In this document: one piece after another, positions 1 to 10,394 of the stretch
Position numbering within the stretch: position 1 is the stretch's first letter
Layout: every line of letters starts with the position of its first letter
NCBI RefSeq assembly: GCF_003860405.1
Contig: NZ_CP034170.1
Span: 930,001-994,000 of the forward strand
Direction: 5' to 3'
Origin: Nakamurella antarctica
Lineage (GTDB): Bacteria; Actinomycetota; Actinomycetes; Mycobacteriales; Nakamurellaceae
DNA length: 64,000 bases
Position numbers and translations under genes: made by a program
Notes under the pieces: generated by a model
What the model was told of the DNA's origin: nothing
What the model saw: the letters and a program-made list of their open reading frames with translations, nothing else
Databases searched by the model: none

Positions 1-551
1 GCCGCTTCGACTTCCCACTTGGCGTACGCCTCTGGATGTCCTGAGTACTGCACCTCTTGAGCTGCCTCGGTGAGCGGTCGTGACTCCCAATCCGGAACCT
101 GGAGCAGTCGGTCGTAGAATATGCCGGCCGAGTAGACCGGGTCACTGATTTGCTGCACAGTTCCCCAGCCCTGGCTAGGACGCTGCTGAAAGAGGCCGAC
201 CGAGTCGCGATCACCGCCTGGCAGGTTCCGTAAAGAAGACTCTTGGAGTGCCGTCGCCACCGCGATAGTCCGGGCCCGGGTACTCAGCTGCTTGGCCAGA
301 CCGACCGCATTGATGGTGGATGCATGCTGTAACTGCACCGCAGCCAAGGCAATGGGCGCGGCCACCTGGGTGGCAGATCCGAGGTCAACCACGGGCCGGT
401 CGGTGGCCGGCGCCTTGGGGTCGCTCTGCACCACACATTCTGGGCCAACCGCTGCATCGGAACCCAACAACGCACGAACTCCGAATACTGCGCCAGTGGC
501 GATCAGCGCTAGGACCGCGAGCGCGATCAGGATTTTGGGAAGCGTTCGCAT
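1..551 (-). CDS. Membrane-anchored transglycosylase-like protein, C-terminus cut by window edge
   Basis: The leftward reading frame is open from an ATG at 551 to the edge of the window, so about 183 N-terminal residues are seen. An N-terminal hydrophobic segment (about residues 5-28) suggests a membrane anchor or signal peptide, followed by an extracytoplasmic region. About residues 108-130 read [19 protein letters not shown], a motif of actinobacterial proteins with a lysozyme/lytic-transglycosylase-like fold. These are widespread but biochemically poorly defined. The ATG has GGAAG just upstream. Two further in-frame ATGs (578 and 596) lie inside tandem repeats, so the exact start is uncertain. 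The gene is divergent from dapE. Cell-wall cleavage or binding is inferred from the motif only. Confidence 0.75.
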   Translation of the reverse strand, partial: MRTLPKILIALAVLALIATGAVFGVRALLGSDAAVGPECVVQSDPKAPATDRPVVDLGSATQVAAPIALAAVQLQHASTINAVGLAKQLSTRARTIAVATALQESSLRNLPGGDRDSVGLFQQRPSQGWGTVQQISDPVYSAGIFYDRLLQVPDWESRPLTEAAQEVQYSGHPEAYAKWEVEA

Positions 552-567
552 TGCTTCCAGTTTAGTC

Positions 568-621
568 AGCGAGATCATTTTTCTCAGCGGGATCATTTTT
601 TTCAGGGGCTCATTTTTGACG
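568..621. repeat. Imperfect 18-bp tandem repeat, three copies
   Basis: Three adjacent 18-bp units at 568-585, 586-603 and 604-621 share a core of TCATTTTT preceded by AGCGRGA-type sequence. They lie in the divergent region between the truncated membrane protein and dapE. They create extra in-frame ATG codons for the leftward gene. The array may be regulatory or simply a duplication. Confidence 0.7.
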
Positions 622-673
622 GACGTGCGAGTGCGCGTGCGGTTGCAAGGACAGGCAGTTCCATCGCCGCCGG

Positions 674-679
674 TAGGCT
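674..679 (+). promoter_or_regulatory. Candidate -10 box (TAGGCT) of a leaderless dapE transcript
   Basis: TAGGCT fits the actinobacterial -10 pattern TANNNT and ends 8 bases before the dapE ATG at 688. No Shine-Dalgarno sequence precedes that ATG. A transcript starting at or next to the start codon is therefore likely. This is an inference from spacing only. Confidence 0.45.
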
Positions 680-687
680 CAGATCCC

Positions 688-1776
688 ATGAGCCAGTCCG
701 TTTCTGCCGCCCCGAACCTCGACCTCACACTGCAACCTGCAGCTCTCACCCAGGTGTTGGTGGACATTCCGTCAGTATCAGGAACGGAGGGGCCGCTCGC
801 CGATGCCATCGAGGCTGCGCTCAGACGCGCCGCGCACCTGGAAGTAGTCCGAATCGGAAATTCGGTAATGGCTCGGAGCAACCTGGGGCGCGAGCAGCGG
901 GTTCTGCTAGCGGGTCACATTGACACGGTGCCGATCGCAGACAACGTGCCCTCACGCCTGGACGGCGACATTCTGCACGGCTGCGGCACCACAGATATGA
1001 AGTCTGGCGACGCGGTGCTGCTTACCCTTGCGGGGACGTTACAACCGTCTGAGATGACCAAGGACCTCACCTTCATCTTTTACGAGTGCGAAGAGATCGA
1101 GCACGAACGAAACGGGTTGACCAGGATCGAACGCGAGCTACCGGAGTGGTTGACTGCGGACCTGGCCATCCTGGGCGAACCCACCAATGGCGCCGTCGAA
1201 GCTGGATGTCAGGGCACCGCCGCGCTGCAGATCGCGTTCGCTGGCAAACGGAGCCACTCGGCTCGCTCCTGGATGGGCGTCAACGCTATCCACGCCGCGG
1301 GGGAGGTGCTTGCCCGGCTGGCGAACTATCAGGGGCGCGACGTCGACATCGATGGCTGTCTCTACCGCGAGGGCTTGAACGCGGTAGATATTGCAGGCGG
1401 TGTGGCGGGCAACGTCATCCCTGATGAGTGCGTGATTCGGATCAACTTTCGGTTTGCCCCCGACCGGGACGCCGCCAACGTGACTCGTTATCTTGAAGAA
1501 TTTTTCGCGGGGTTTGACGTCGAAATACTCGAAATGGCCATGGGAGCCAAGCCCGGACTGGCTGCTGCCGCCGCCGCTGAGTTCGTCGCGGCTGCGGGCG
1601 GCGTCGCGGTTGCGAAATTCGGCTGGACCGACGTGTCCAGATTCTCCGCGCTGGGCATCCCCGCCATCAACTACGGACCAGGCGACCCCTCGCTGGCCCA
1701 CACCCGCGAGGAGCGCGTGTCACTGCAACAAATTGGCGAGATGGCAGCGGTGTTGCGCGCTTATCTGACCAGCTGA
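688..1776 (+). CDS. dapE: Succinyl-diaminopimelate desuccinylase
   Basis: Predicted 362-residue cytoplasmic M20-family zinc amidohydrolase. It removes the succinyl group from N-succinyl-L,L-diaminopimelate in the lysine and meso-DAP (peptidoglycan) pathway. Visible family motifs are GHIDTVP (about residues 76-82, metal-binding His and catalytic Asp), GTTDMKSG (about 100-108, bridging Asp) and YECEEIE (about 135, Glu general base and ligand). The length fits the actinobacterial DapE family. The frame stays open 132 codons further upstream, but the product only resembles DapE from ATG 688, and a -10-like TAGGCT sits just before it, so a leaderless start is chosen. The LOG-family gene follows in the same direction. 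Confidence 0.93.
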   Translation: MSQSVSAAPNLDLTLQPAALTQVLVDIPSVSGTEGPLADAIEAALRRAAHLEVVRIGNSVMARSNLGREQRVLLAGHIDTVPIADNVPSRLDGDILHGCGTTDMKSGDAVLLTLAGTLQPSEMTKDLTFIFYECEEIEHERNGLTRIERELPEWLTADLAILGEPTNGAVEAGCQGTAALQIAFAGKRSHSARSWMGVNAIHAAGEVLARLANYQGRDVDIDGCLYREGLNAVDIAGGVAGNVIPDECVIRINFRFAPDRDAANVTRYLEEFFAGFDVEILEMAMGAKPGLAAAAAAEFVAAAGGVAVAKFGWTDVSRFSALGIPAINYGPGDPSLAHTREERVSLQQIGEMAAVLRAYLTS

Positions 1777-1859
1777 CGGCGTTTTGCCGGAGGGTATTTT
1801 TCGGGGTTGACTACCGTGGCCTCACCAGAGCATTTCTTGACCGACGAATTGAGACGCCA

Positions 1860-2642
1860 GTGCCAGTGGATGCAGACAAGCCCGGAGCGGCGGAGCTCCC
1901 CGTCGAAGAATCGTTTCGTGGGCCCTTGGTGCTCCGCGGCGACCAGCGCACGCAGTCCAGCACCACTGACCAGCGATTGCTCGATACCCGCGGTCAGACC
2001 GATTGGGTGCATACCGATCCCTGGCGGGTGCTGCGGATCCAGTCCGAATTTGTCGAAGGCTTCGGATCCCTGGCCGGGCTTCCGCGCGCGGTGTCGGTTT
2101 TTGGCAGCGCGCGAACCCCTCGCGACCATCCGCAATACGCGCAGGCCAGGGCAATAGGTGCGGCTCTGGCCAATGAGGGATACGCCGTTATTACCGGCGG
2201 CGGGCCCGGCATCATGGAAGCGGCTAATCGCGGCGCCAAAGACGTGGGCGGGCAGTCGATCGGGCTCGGCATCGAGCTGCCCTTCGAGCAGGGGATGAAC
2301 CGCTACGTAGATCTCGGCATCAACTTTCGTTACTTTTTCGTCCGAAAGACGATGTTCGTCAAATACTCCCAGGCTTTTATTTGCCTTCCGGGTGGTTTCG
2401 GCACTTTGGACGAACTCTTCGAATCCCTCACCCTGGTCCAAACCAAGAAGGTCACGAAGTTCCCGGTGGTGCTCTTCGGCTCCGAATACTGGGGCGGCCT
2501 CGTCGACTGGATTCGCAACACGGTGCTGGCTGATGGGAAAATCAGCGAGAAGGACCTTGACCTCATCCACGTCACCGACGACGTCGACGATGCGATCAAG
2601 GTCGTCCACGACGCCATGGCCGCCTGGGATGCGGCGCACTAG
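1860..2642 (+). CDS. LOG-family protein (TIGR00730), cytokinin riboside 5'-monophosphate phosphoribohydrolase type
   Basis: The 260-residue product carries the two LOG-family signatures: GGGPGIMEAANRG (about residue 118) and PGGFGTLDE (about residue 177), in a Rossmann-like fold. Characterised members hydrolyse nucleoside 5'-monophosphates to the base and ribose 5-phosphate, and some release cytokinins. About 60 N-terminal residues before the core are polar and poorly conserved. The start is GTG at 1860; a second in-frame GTG lies two codons on, so the exact N-terminus is open. A TIGR00730 protein near a dapE gene is common in actinobacteria. The true substrate here cannot be read from sequence. 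Confidence 0.88.
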   Translation: MPVDADKPGAAELPVEESFRGPLVLRGDQRTQSSTTDQRLLDTRGQTDWVHTDPWRVLRIQSEFVEGFGSLAGLPRAVSVFGSARTPRDHPQYAQARAIGAALANEGYAVITGGGPGIMEAANRGAKDVGGQSIGLGIELPFEQGMNRYVDLGINFRYFFVRKTMFVKYSQAFICLPGGFGTLDELFESLTLVQTKKVTKFPVVLFGSEYWGGLVDWIRNTVLADGKISEKDLDLIHVTDDVDDAIKVVHDAMAAWDAAH

Positions 2643-2741
2643 TCTTCCGGGAGGCGGTGGGTGGACTTTCCTACCGCCCGTGGTTGTGCTCACGTCCCGC
2701 AGTGGCGGGGACCCACTATTAACCGTGGGAGAATTGACCTC

Positions 2742-3935
2742 GTGTTGCGTTGGATAACTGCAGGCGAATCCCATGGCCCGTCTCTCATCGCCGTCCTTGA
2801 GGGCCTACCCGCTGCTGTTGAGATCACCAGTTCGGAGATCTCGACCCAGCTCGCTCGTCGGCGCCTTGGCTACGGCCGTGGCGCGCGGATGAAGTTCGAG
2901 CAGGACGTGGTCAGCGTGCTCGGCGGAGTCCGGCACGGTGTGACCCTGGGCGGCCCCATCGCTGTGCAGGTCGCTAACTCGGAATGGCCGAAGTGGCAGA
3001 CCATCATGGCTTCTGATCCGGTCGACCCGGAAACCCTTGCAGGCCTTGCCAGGAACGCCGGCTTAACGCGGCCGCGCCCCGGCCACGCAGACCTCGCGGG
3101 AATGCAGAAGTACGGTTTCGACGACGCCCGGCCGGTGCTGGAACGCGCTTCGGCGCGCGAAACCGCGGCCCGGGTTGCCCTGGGGACCATCGCGCAAAAC
3201 TTTCTCCGGCAGGTGCTGGGCGCCGAAGTAGTTTCCCACGTCGTGGCAATCGGAGAAGCCGACGCCGTCGACGGAACGTTGCCGACCCCCGCCGACCGGG
3301 ACGCCATTGATGCCTCCCCCACCCGCTCGCTCCATCCAGATTCGACCGCAGCGATGTCTGCCGAGATCGAAGCCTGCAAAGAAGACGGCGACACCCTAGG
3401 CGGCGTGGTAGAAGTACTCGTCTACGGACTCCCGCCAGGGCTCGGTTCATTCGTCTCCGGCGACCGCAAACTCGATGCTCGGCTCGCGGCGGCATTGATG
3501 GGTATCCAGGCGATCAAGGGTGTCGAAATCGGTGACGGCTTCCGCACCGCACGTCGACGCGGCAGCGCGGCCCATGACGAAATGGACCCGGTCCACCCGG
3601 GTGTCAGGCGCCGCAGCAACCGTGCCGGCGGCATCGAAGGCGGTATGACGAACGGCGAAGTGCTGCGCGTTCGCGCTGGCATGAAACCGATCTCGACTGT
3701 TCCCCGCGCACTGGCCACGATTGATGTCAGCACCGGCGAGAGCGCTGTTGCCAACCATCAGCGCAGCGATGTGTGTGCGGTTCCGGCTGCTGGCGTGGTT
3801 GCCGAGGCGATGGTGGCACTCGTGGTTGCGCAGGCGGTTTTGGAGAAGTTCGGTGGTGACTCGGTTCCGGAGACCAAGCGGAATGTTGCCGCCTACCTCG
3901 AGACGATCGGCGCCACCGCGCCGGTCGCTCAGTAG
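2742..3935 (+). CDS. aroC: Chorismate synthase
   Basis: Chorismate synthase converts 5-enolpyruvylshikimate 3-phosphate to chorismate using reduced FMN. The 397-residue product starts with the family signature [16 protein letters not shown], followed by [11 protein letters not shown]. It also contains SRPRPGH-like ([13 protein letters not shown]) and [12 protein letters not shown] segments, and [18 protein letters not shown] near residue 290. The GTG start at 2742 is chosen because homology begins at the [11 protein letters not shown] block and GGGAG lies about ten bases upstream; the frame itself remains open to 2661. aroK follows after 8 bases, so aroC-aroK-aroB is probably one operon. Confidence 0.96.
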   Translation: MLRWITAGESHGPSLIAVLEGLPAAVEITSSEISTQLARRRLGYGRGARMKFEQDVVSVLGGVRHGVTLGGPIAVQVANSEWPKWQTIMASDPVDPETLAGLARNAGLTRPRPGHADLAGMQKYGFDDARPVLERASARETAARVALGTIAQNFLRQVLGAEVVSHVVAIGEADAVDGTLPTPADRDAIDASPTRSLHPDSTAAMSAEIEACKEDGDTLGGVVEVLVYGLPPGLGSFVSGDRKLDARLAAALMGIQAIKGVEIGDGFRTARRRGSAAHDEMDPVHPGVRRRSNRAGGIEGGMTNGEVLRVRAGMKPISTVPRALATIDVSTGESAVANHQRSDVCAVPAAGVVAEAMVALVVAQAVLEKFGGDSVPETKRNVAAYLETIGATAPVAQ

Positions 3936-3943
3936 GTCCTCTC

Positions 3944-5577
<1,634 letters not shown>

Positions 5578-5723
5578 CTCGCTTCGTATCCCGCTCCTTG
5601 TGACTACATTTGCTCGGTCCTGCCCCACCGCACGCCCAGCGCTGGGTATGAAGTACCGCTGCGTGGCCCATTAGTGCGTTCGGCTACAAGGCGCACCGTC
5701 ACCGCGCGTGAAAGTATGAAGTA

Positions 5724-6809
5724 ATGCCAGCTATTCACGCCGCCCGCCGCACGACCCTCCGAGCCAAAGCCGCGGCCCTCGGGCTCGATGCTTTCCTTGT
5801 CACCGACGTCCTCAACATCCGCTACCTCACGGGGTTCACCGGTTCCAACGCGGCGCTCCTGGTCGGCACGGCGTCCGAGGAAGCAACCGTTTTCTGCACC
5901 GACGGCCGGTACGTGACGCAGTCTTCCGAGCAGGTGGCAGACCTGGAGCGGGTCATCGATCGGCCCTGCGATCTGGCTCTGATCACGAGGGCCGCAGGAG
6001 GCGTTATTGGTTTCGAGGGTGATGCGGTATCCGTCAACGGACATGCGGAGCTCTTACACGCTGCGGGTGAGTCGGTTGCGCTGCAGGCGGTGTCGTATCT
6101 CGTAGAAGATTTGCGTGCGGTCAAGGACGCCGGCGAAATTGAACTTCTCCGACAGGCGTGCGCGGTGGCCGATACCGGACTCGAGGACCTTCTGAGTGCG
6201 GGGGAACTTCGCCCGGGCCGCACCGAGCGGGAGGTGTCCCTGGACCTGGACGAGCGGATGCGCCGGCTCGGCGCTGAGGACGTCGCGTTCGAGACCATCG
6301 TGGCCGCGGGCGCTAACAGTGCGATCCCACACCACCGGCCCACTGTCTCCGTCATCAACACTGGGGACTTCGTCAAAATCGACTTCGGCGCGCGGTTCGC
6401 GGGCTACCACTCCGATATGACGCGCACCTTCGTCATGGGTGAACCCGCCGACTGGCAGCGTGAGGTTTATGACGTGGTGTCCGCAGCGCAAGAGGCAGGT
6501 CGGCTGGCCTGTATGCCAGGGTCCGCATGCACCGAGGTAGACGCCGTTGCAAGGCAGGTCATCGAGAACGCGGGCTACGGGGAGTTTTACCTGCACGGCC
6601 TTGGGCATGGCATTGGGCTCGAGATCCATGAAGCACCGACGATCGGCAGCGTTTCAACCGGTATTATTGCCTCCGACATGGTCGTCACCGTTGAGCCCGG
6701 TATCTATCTGCCGGGCCGCGGTGGTGTCCGGATCGAGGACAGCGGAGTGGTTCGCCCGGGCGGGTATGAGCTGCTGACGTTGACCACGAAGGATCTTGTG
6801 GTGCTCTAA
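5724..6809 (+). CDS. M24-family aminopeptidase (Xaa-Pro aminopeptidase / PepQ type)
   Basis: The 361-residue product has a creatinase-like N-terminal domain (about 1-125) and a C-terminal pita-bread metallopeptidase domain. Metal ligands can be placed in DFGARFAGYHSDMTR (two Asp), HGLGHGIGLEIHE (His), VTVEPGIY (Glu) and VRIEDSG (Glu), so the enzyme should be active. Family members remove N-terminal residues before proline or cleave X-Pro dipeptides; sequence does not decide which. Location upstream of efp matches the pepQ position in mycobacteria. A long stem-loop follows the stop. Confidence 0.88.
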   Translation: MPAIHAARRTTLRAKAAALGLDAFLVTDVLNIRYLTGFTGSNAALLVGTASEEATVFCTDGRYVTQSSEQVADLERVIDRPCDLALITRAAGGVIGFEGDAVSVNGHAELLHAAGESVALQAVSYLVEDLRAVKDAGEIELLRQACAVADTGLEDLLSAGELRPGRTEREVSLDLDERMRRLGAEDVAFETIVAAGANSAIPHHRPTVSVINTGDFVKIDFGARFAGYHSDMTRTFVMGEPADWQREVYDVVSAAQEAGRLACMPGSACTEVDAVARQVIENAGYGEFYLHGLGHGIGLEIHEAPTIGSVSTGIIASDMVVTVEPGIYLPGRGGVRIEDSGVVRPGGYELLTLTTKDLVVL

Positions 6810-6857
6810 GCCACGGGCGCGCCGCACCGGCGCAGCCTGCGCGGCGAAAAGTGGCTT
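6808..6857 (+). terminator. Stem-loop after the M24 peptidase gene, candidate terminator or attenuator
   Basis: AAGCCAC (6808-6814) can pair with GTGGCTT (6851-6857), and CGCCGC (6820-6825) with GCGGCG (6841-6846), giving a long GC-rich hairpin starting at the stop codon. There is no T run. It lies 77 bases before efp, so it may separate the two genes. Confidence 0.5.
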
Positions 6858-6933
6858 CCCGGTCTGGCGAAGATCCGCAACGCCGGTCGCAGTGACACAC
6901 CAGCACCAATTTCGTATCAATGAGGAGTGATTA

Positions 6934-7497
6934 ATGGCGTCGACCAACGATTTGAAGAATGGCCTGGTTCTCAACCTTGAGGGACAACTCTGGACTGTCA
7001 CCGAGTTTCAGCATGTGAAGCCAGGCAAGGGACCCGCTTTCGTGCGGACCACGCTCAAGCACGTGATGACCGGCAAAGTCGTGGACAAGACGTTCAATGC
7101 TGGCCTCAAGGTCGACACCGCGACCGTCGATAAGCGCGATATGACGTTCCTCTACCGTGATGGCGACGACTTCGTTTTCATGGATCAAGAAACGTTCGAC
7201 CAGATCAATATCCCGGCCATGGTTGTCGGGAGCGCGGCGGACTACCTGCTGGAGAACGCACAGGCGATGGTTGCTACCCACGAGGGCGTCGTGCTGTTCA
7301 TCGAAAATCCGGTTTCCGTTGAACTGATTGTCTCTCATACTGATCCCGGCTTGCAGGGCGACCGTTCCACCGGCGGCACCAAGCCCGCGACGTTGGAAAC
7401 CGGCGCCGAAATCCAGGTGCCGCTGTTCCTCAACACCGGCGACAAGATCAAAGTGGACACTCGCGATGGTCGTTATCTCGGTCGTGTCAACAGCTAA
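6934..7497 (+). CDS. efp: Elongation factor P
   Basis: EF-P relieves ribosome stalling at consecutive prolines by binding between the E and P sites. The 187-residue product has the expected three-domain length. The loop tip reads KPGKGPAF with Lys32 at the position that other bacteria modify; the PGKGP loop is typical of the actinobacterial EF-P subfamily reported to work with an unmodified lysine. No epmA/epmB modification genes are seen in the window. GAGGAG lies seven bases before the ATG. The stop overlaps the nusB start (TAATG), so both are probably translated as a pair. Confidence 0.97.
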   Translation: MASTNDLKNGLVLNLEGQLWTVTEFQHVKPGKGPAFVRTTLKHVMTGKVVDKTFNAGLKVDTATVDKRDMTFLYRDGDDFVFMDQETFDQINIPAMVVGSAADYLLENAQAMVATHEGVVLFIENPVSVELIVSHTDPGLQGDRSTGGTKPATLETGAEIQVPLFLNTGDKIKVDTRDGRYLGRVNS

Positions 7498-8039
7498 TGT
7501 CGGCCAGAACAAAAGCCCGAAAACGCGCCCTTGATGTCCTTTTTGCCGCCGATGCTCGAGATGTTGATCCCATCACGGTTATGACCCAAAGGGCGGAACA
7601 GGCCGAGGCGGTCCCCATGGGCGAATACGCAGAGGAAATTGTGCGCGGCGTCGCTGAGCATCATGGCCGGATCGATGCGTTGCTCTCGGAGTACTCGGAA
7701 GGGTGGACGCTGAGCCGGATGCCAGCAGTGGACCTCGCGATCCTGCGGATCGCGGTCTATGAACTGCTGTATTCCCTCGATGTGCCCGAAGCGGTTGCGG
7801 TGGACGAGGCCGTGGAACTCGCGAAGACGCTCTCGACCGACAACTCCCCGCGCTTCGTCAACGGTGTGCTGGGCCAGATCATGGTGTCCGTGCCGCGAAC
7901 TTCGCCAAAAACGGTGGGATCCCACGGTGCCGATACCCACGGTGCCGATACCCACGGTGCCGATTCCCACGGTGCCGATACCCACGGTGCTGATACCCAC
8001 GGTGCTGATTCCTTGGGTGCTAACCCGCAGCAAGACTAA
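7497..8039 (+). CDS. nusB: Transcription antitermination factor NusB with a repetitive C-terminal tail
   Basis: NusB binds boxA RNA with S10 (NusE) and promotes rRNA antitermination. Residues 1 to about 140 form a normal NusB domain (ARKRALDVLFAAD at the start, SRMPAVDLAILRIAVYELL, and NSPRFVNGVLG near the end). About 40 extra residues follow, built from a five-residue repeat (THGAD or SHGAD, six good copies and one decayed) encoded by a 15-bp tandem array. Typical NusB ends near residue 140-150, so the tail is an addition. It is rich in His and Asp, is probably disordered, and could bind divalent metal, but that is speculation. The start overlaps efp by one base. A strong stem-loop follows. 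Confidence 0.95.
   Translation: MSARTKARKRALDVLFAADARDVDPITVMTQRAEQAEAVPMGEYAEEIVRGVAEHHGRIDALLSEYSEGWTLSRMPAVDLAILRIAVYELLYSLDVPEAVAVDEAVELAKTLSTDNSPRFVNGVLGQIMVSVPRTSPKTVGSHGADTHGADTHGADSHGADTHGADTHGADSLGANPQQD
7921..8025 (+). repeat. 15-bp in-frame tandem repeat in nusB (six copies plus one degenerate)
   Basis: Units start at 7921, 7936, 7951, 7966, 7981 and 7996, each CCCACGGTGCYGATW. The seventh (8011-8025) is degenerate. Differences are confined to two positions, which suggests recent expansion. The period is a multiple of three, so the reading frame is kept. Confidence 0.93.
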
Positions 8040-8054
8040 GCAAGAACAACGAAA

Positions 8055-8085
8055 AGTGCGGCCGTCCCATTGGGGCGGCCGCACT
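8055..8085. terminator. Bidirectional stem-loop between nusB and bldD
   Basis: AGTGCGGCCG (8055-8064) pairs perfectly with CGGCCGCACT (8076-8085), and four more pairs (8065-8068 with 8072-8075) extend the stem to a three-base loop. It sits between two convergent genes. No clear T run follows on either strand, so termination efficiency is uncertain. Confidence 0.75.
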
Positions 8086-8099
8086 GTGACATTGGGGTG

Positions 8100-8582
8100 T
8101 CAGGAGAGCTCGGAGCCTTCCGGCAGCACTTCCCACCGCACCAGTTGGTCAACGAGATCTTCGGGAGTCATGTCGTAGATCACTGCGAGGGAGCGCAGAT
8201 CTTCAGCACGGATGGTGAGGATCTTGCCGTTGTAGTCGCCGCGCTGGGACTGGATGGCGGCGGCATACCGAGCAAGGGGGCCCGCCAGATGCGTGGGCAG
8301 CTCACCGAGGCGGTGTAGATCGATCTTCAGTTTCTGAGTGGCGGGGCCGCGCCTGGCAGCGCGCGCATCTGGCAGCAACTCGGCAACGGGAACTCCGTAA
8401 AATTCGGCGAGTTCGGCTAGTTTGGCCACCGAAACGGCGCGGTCACCCCGCTCGTACGAACCCACCACCACGGCTTTCCAGCGGCCCTCCGATTTTGCCT
8501 CGATGCCATGCAAACTCAGGCCCTGCTGGGCGCGGATGGCCCGTAATCTGGCTCCGAGTGCGCGGGCATAATCTTCGGACAT
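8100..8582 (-). CDS. bldD: BldD-type c-di-GMP-responsive transcriptional regulator
   Basis: The 160-residue product has an N-terminal XRE helix-turn-helix domain (about 8-70, GSYERGDRAVS in the recognition region) and a C-terminal BldD domain. The domain carries RGD at 114-116 and RAED at 125-128, separated by eight residues. This matches the RGD-X8-RXXD signature that binds a c-di-GMP tetramer in Streptomyces BldD. In Streptomyces, c-di-GMP-loaded BldD dimers repress developmental genes; the target set here is unknown. The ATG at 8582 is preceded by AAAGG. The frame is open another 22 codons but loses similarity. The nusB-bldD-pyrR order is common in actinobacteria. Confidence 0.92.
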   Translation of the reverse strand: MSEDYARALGARLRAIRAQQGLSLHGIEAKSEGRWKAVVVGSYERGDRAVSVAKLAELAEFYGVPVAELLPDARAARRGPATQKLKIDLHRLGELPTHLAGPLARYAAAIQSQRGDYNGKILTIRAEDLRSLAVIYDMTPEDLVDQLVRWEVLPEGSELS

Positions 8583-8757
8583 GACAGCCTTTCGTTGACG
8601 CGGGGAACAATTGCGGTTGCGCTCCGTGATGGTGAACAGTCTCGACAATCACCAAAGCGGGTAACGATTACATAGAGTCGCGCAGGGCTACTGTACGTCA
8701 TGGTGCGGGAGAGCTAGTCGTGTTCGGTAGAGTCGGTATAGAAAAGAAATCCTTTAA

Positions 8758-8777
8758 AGCCGTCCAGTGAGGCGGGA
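8758..8777 (+). promoter_or_regulatory. Candidate PyrR-binding RNA loop overlapping the pyrR leader
   Basis: GTCCAGTGAGGC (8762-8773) closely matches the conserved PyrR anti-antiterminator loop (UCCAGAGAGGY-type) and is flanked by CCG and CGG that can close a stem. It lies just before the GGAAAGG ribosome-binding site and the ATG at 8788. With no terminator nearby, the arrangement fits translational repression of the pyr operon by PyrR-UMP, as proposed in mycobacteria. Confidence 0.7.
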
Positions 8778-8787
8778 AAGGAAATTC

Positions 8788-9405
8788 ATGACGGTTCCAC
8801 CACGCATCGCCGGTGCTGATCGGTCGCCCCCTCCGGCTAATACCGCTACCGATCCCGCAGAAATTTCAGCGCAAAGACTGCTGCTGACGCCCAGCGAAAT
8901 CGCCCGCGTCGTCGATCGCATCGCCCATCAAATTTTGGAGCGCACGGCAGATTCATCGTCTCCGCCAATCCTCCTGGGCATTCCCACTCGGGGGAGCGTT
9001 CTTGCTGTGAGGTTGGCCCAGCGACTCGAGGTATTCAGCGGAGCACCCCCCATTTGTGGGTCCCTCGACATCACGCTTTACCGCGATGATCTGCGGCATA
9101 AGGCTCCTCGAGCTCTGGAGGAAACCTCCATGCCCGTCGGCGGTATCGAAGCAGCGACTGTCATCCTCGTCGACGATGTTCTGTTCTCCGGGAGGACCGT
9201 GCGAGCGGCTCTGGACGCGCTGCGCGAGTATGGCCGGCCCAGTGTGGTGCAACTCGCCGTCCTGGTGGACAGAGGACACCGACAGCTCCCCATCAGGGCC
9301 GACTATGTCGGTAAAAACATCCCGACTGCGGCGGGCGATTCGGTGGACGTCCGGTTCACCGAAACAGATGGTTATGACGCGGTTGAGCTAAAAAGGGCGC
9401 CATGA
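8788..9405 (+). CDS. pyrR: Bifunctional pyrimidine operon regulator / uracil phosphoribosyltransferase
   Basis: The 205-residue type I phosphoribosyltransferase fold shows [14 protein letters not shown] (about 69-82) and the PRPP loop [19 protein letters not shown] (about 127-145). PyrR binds UMP/UTP and pyr mRNA and may also have weak UPRTase activity. The ATG at 8788 is preceded by GGAAAGG. The preceding in-frame GTG at 8767 falls inside the apparent PyrR-binding loop and is less likely. The N-terminal 25-residue stretch is Pro/Ala-rich and not conserved. The stop overlaps pyrB by four bases, placing the regulator first in its own operon. Confidence 0.95.
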   Translation: MTVPPRIAGADRSPPPANTATDPAEISAQRLLLTPSEIARVVDRIAHQILERTADSSSPPILLGIPTRGSVLAVRLAQRLEVFSGAPPICGSLDITLYRDDLRHKAPRALEETSMPVGGIEAATVILVDDVLFSGRTVRAALDALREYGRPSVVQLAVLVDRGHRQLPIRADYVGKNIPTAAGDSVDVRFTETDGYDAVELKRAP

Positions 9406-10349
9406 GCACACCTACAGCCCAATCGCCCGGCTTGCCTCGGCACCTGTTGTCAGCTGGCGACCTGACCAGGGAAAGTGCGCTGCATATCCTGGACACCACT
9501 GAGCGGATTGGCCAAGCAATTGCAGGCCGCGAGGTCCGAAAATTACCCACCCTGCGTGGTCGCACGGTAGTCAACCTTTTCTATGAGGATTCGACGCGCA
9601 CGCGCCTTTCGTTCGAGGCCGCGGCGAAGCGACTTTCCGCAGATGTGATCAACTTTTCGGCGAAGGGCTCGTCGGTGTCCAAGGGCGAGTCTTTAAAGGA
9701 CACGGCGTGGACCCTGCAGGCCATCGGCGCCGACGCCATCGTGTGCCGGCACTCGTCCTCCGGCGCCCCGCACCAACTGTCCGGCTGGGTGGACGGCCAC
9801 GTCATCAACGCAGGCGACGGAACTCACGAGCATCCCACTCAGGCGCTTATCGACGCGTTCACGGTGCGCAAGCATTTGGGGGATGTCGAGGGTAAACGAA
9901 TCGTGATCGTCGGCGACGTCATCCATTCCAGGGTTGCGCGATCCAACGTGCTGCTGCTGAGCACCCTCGGGGCACAGGTGACACTGGTGGCGCCGCCAAC
10001 GCTGCTCCCGAAAGGGATCGAAAGCTGGCCCGTGACGGTAGATTACGACTTCGACCGCGCGTTAGCGGGGGTGGACGCGGTGATGATGCTGCGTGTTCAA
10101 CGCGAGCGGATGGGCGACGCGTTTTTCCCGACAACTCGCGAGTACAGCCGCCAGTACGGGCTTGACGACCGGCGTCGCGCACTGATCGCCAATCACGGCA
10201 TCGTTATGCACCCGGGGCCCATGGTCCGCGGTATGGAAATATCGCCCAGCGTCGCCGACGGCCCCGGCAGCGTCATCGTCGAGCAGGTGGCCAACGGCGT
10301 CATCGTTCGGATGGCCGTCCTCTACCTCCTGCTGTCCGCCCGAACCTGA
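9402..10349 (+). CDS. pyrB: Aspartate carbamoyltransferase catalytic subunit
   Basis: The enzyme joins carbamoyl phosphate and aspartate, the first committed step of UMP synthesis. The 315-residue product shows the carbamoyl-phosphate motif [13 protein letters not shown] (about 64-76), the loop [17 protein letters not shown] with its conserved lysine, and [12 protein letters not shown] (about 146-157). No pyrI regulatory subunit is nearby, as usual in actinobacteria. ATGA overlap with pyrR; pyrC follows after 45 bases. Confidence 0.96.
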   Translation: MSTPTAQSPGLPRHLLSAGDLTRESALHILDTTERIGQAIAGREVRKLPTLRGRTVVNLFYEDSTRTRLSFEAAAKRLSADVINFSAKGSSVSKGESLKDTAWTLQAIGADAIVCRHSSSGAPHQLSGWVDGHVINAGDGTHEHPTQALIDAFTVRKHLGDVEGKRIVIVGDVIHSRVARSNVLLLSTLGAQVTLVAPPTLLPKGIESWPVTVDYDFDRALAGVDAVMMLRVQRERMGDAFFPTTREYSRQYGLDDRRRALIANHGIVMHPGPMVRGMEISPSVADGPGSVIVEQVANGVIVRMAVLYLLLSART

Positions 10350-10394
10350 GAACGCCCGTCATGACCACGTTTTCTCAAATGAAAGGAACCGGGC

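Noticed and set aside
292-687. Upstream extension of the dapE frame (132 more codons)
   Set aside because: It is antisense to a better supported transglycosylase-like gene and shows no DapE similarity; the DapE product begins at 688 with a -10 box before it.
5578-5723. Remnant of aroQ/aroD after aroB
   Set aside because: Only 146 bases remain and none of the frames shows dehydroquinase motifs.
7921-8025. Possible CRISPR-like or non-coding repeat array
   Set aside because: Units are contiguous without spacers and in frame with nusB, so it is a coding tandem repeat.
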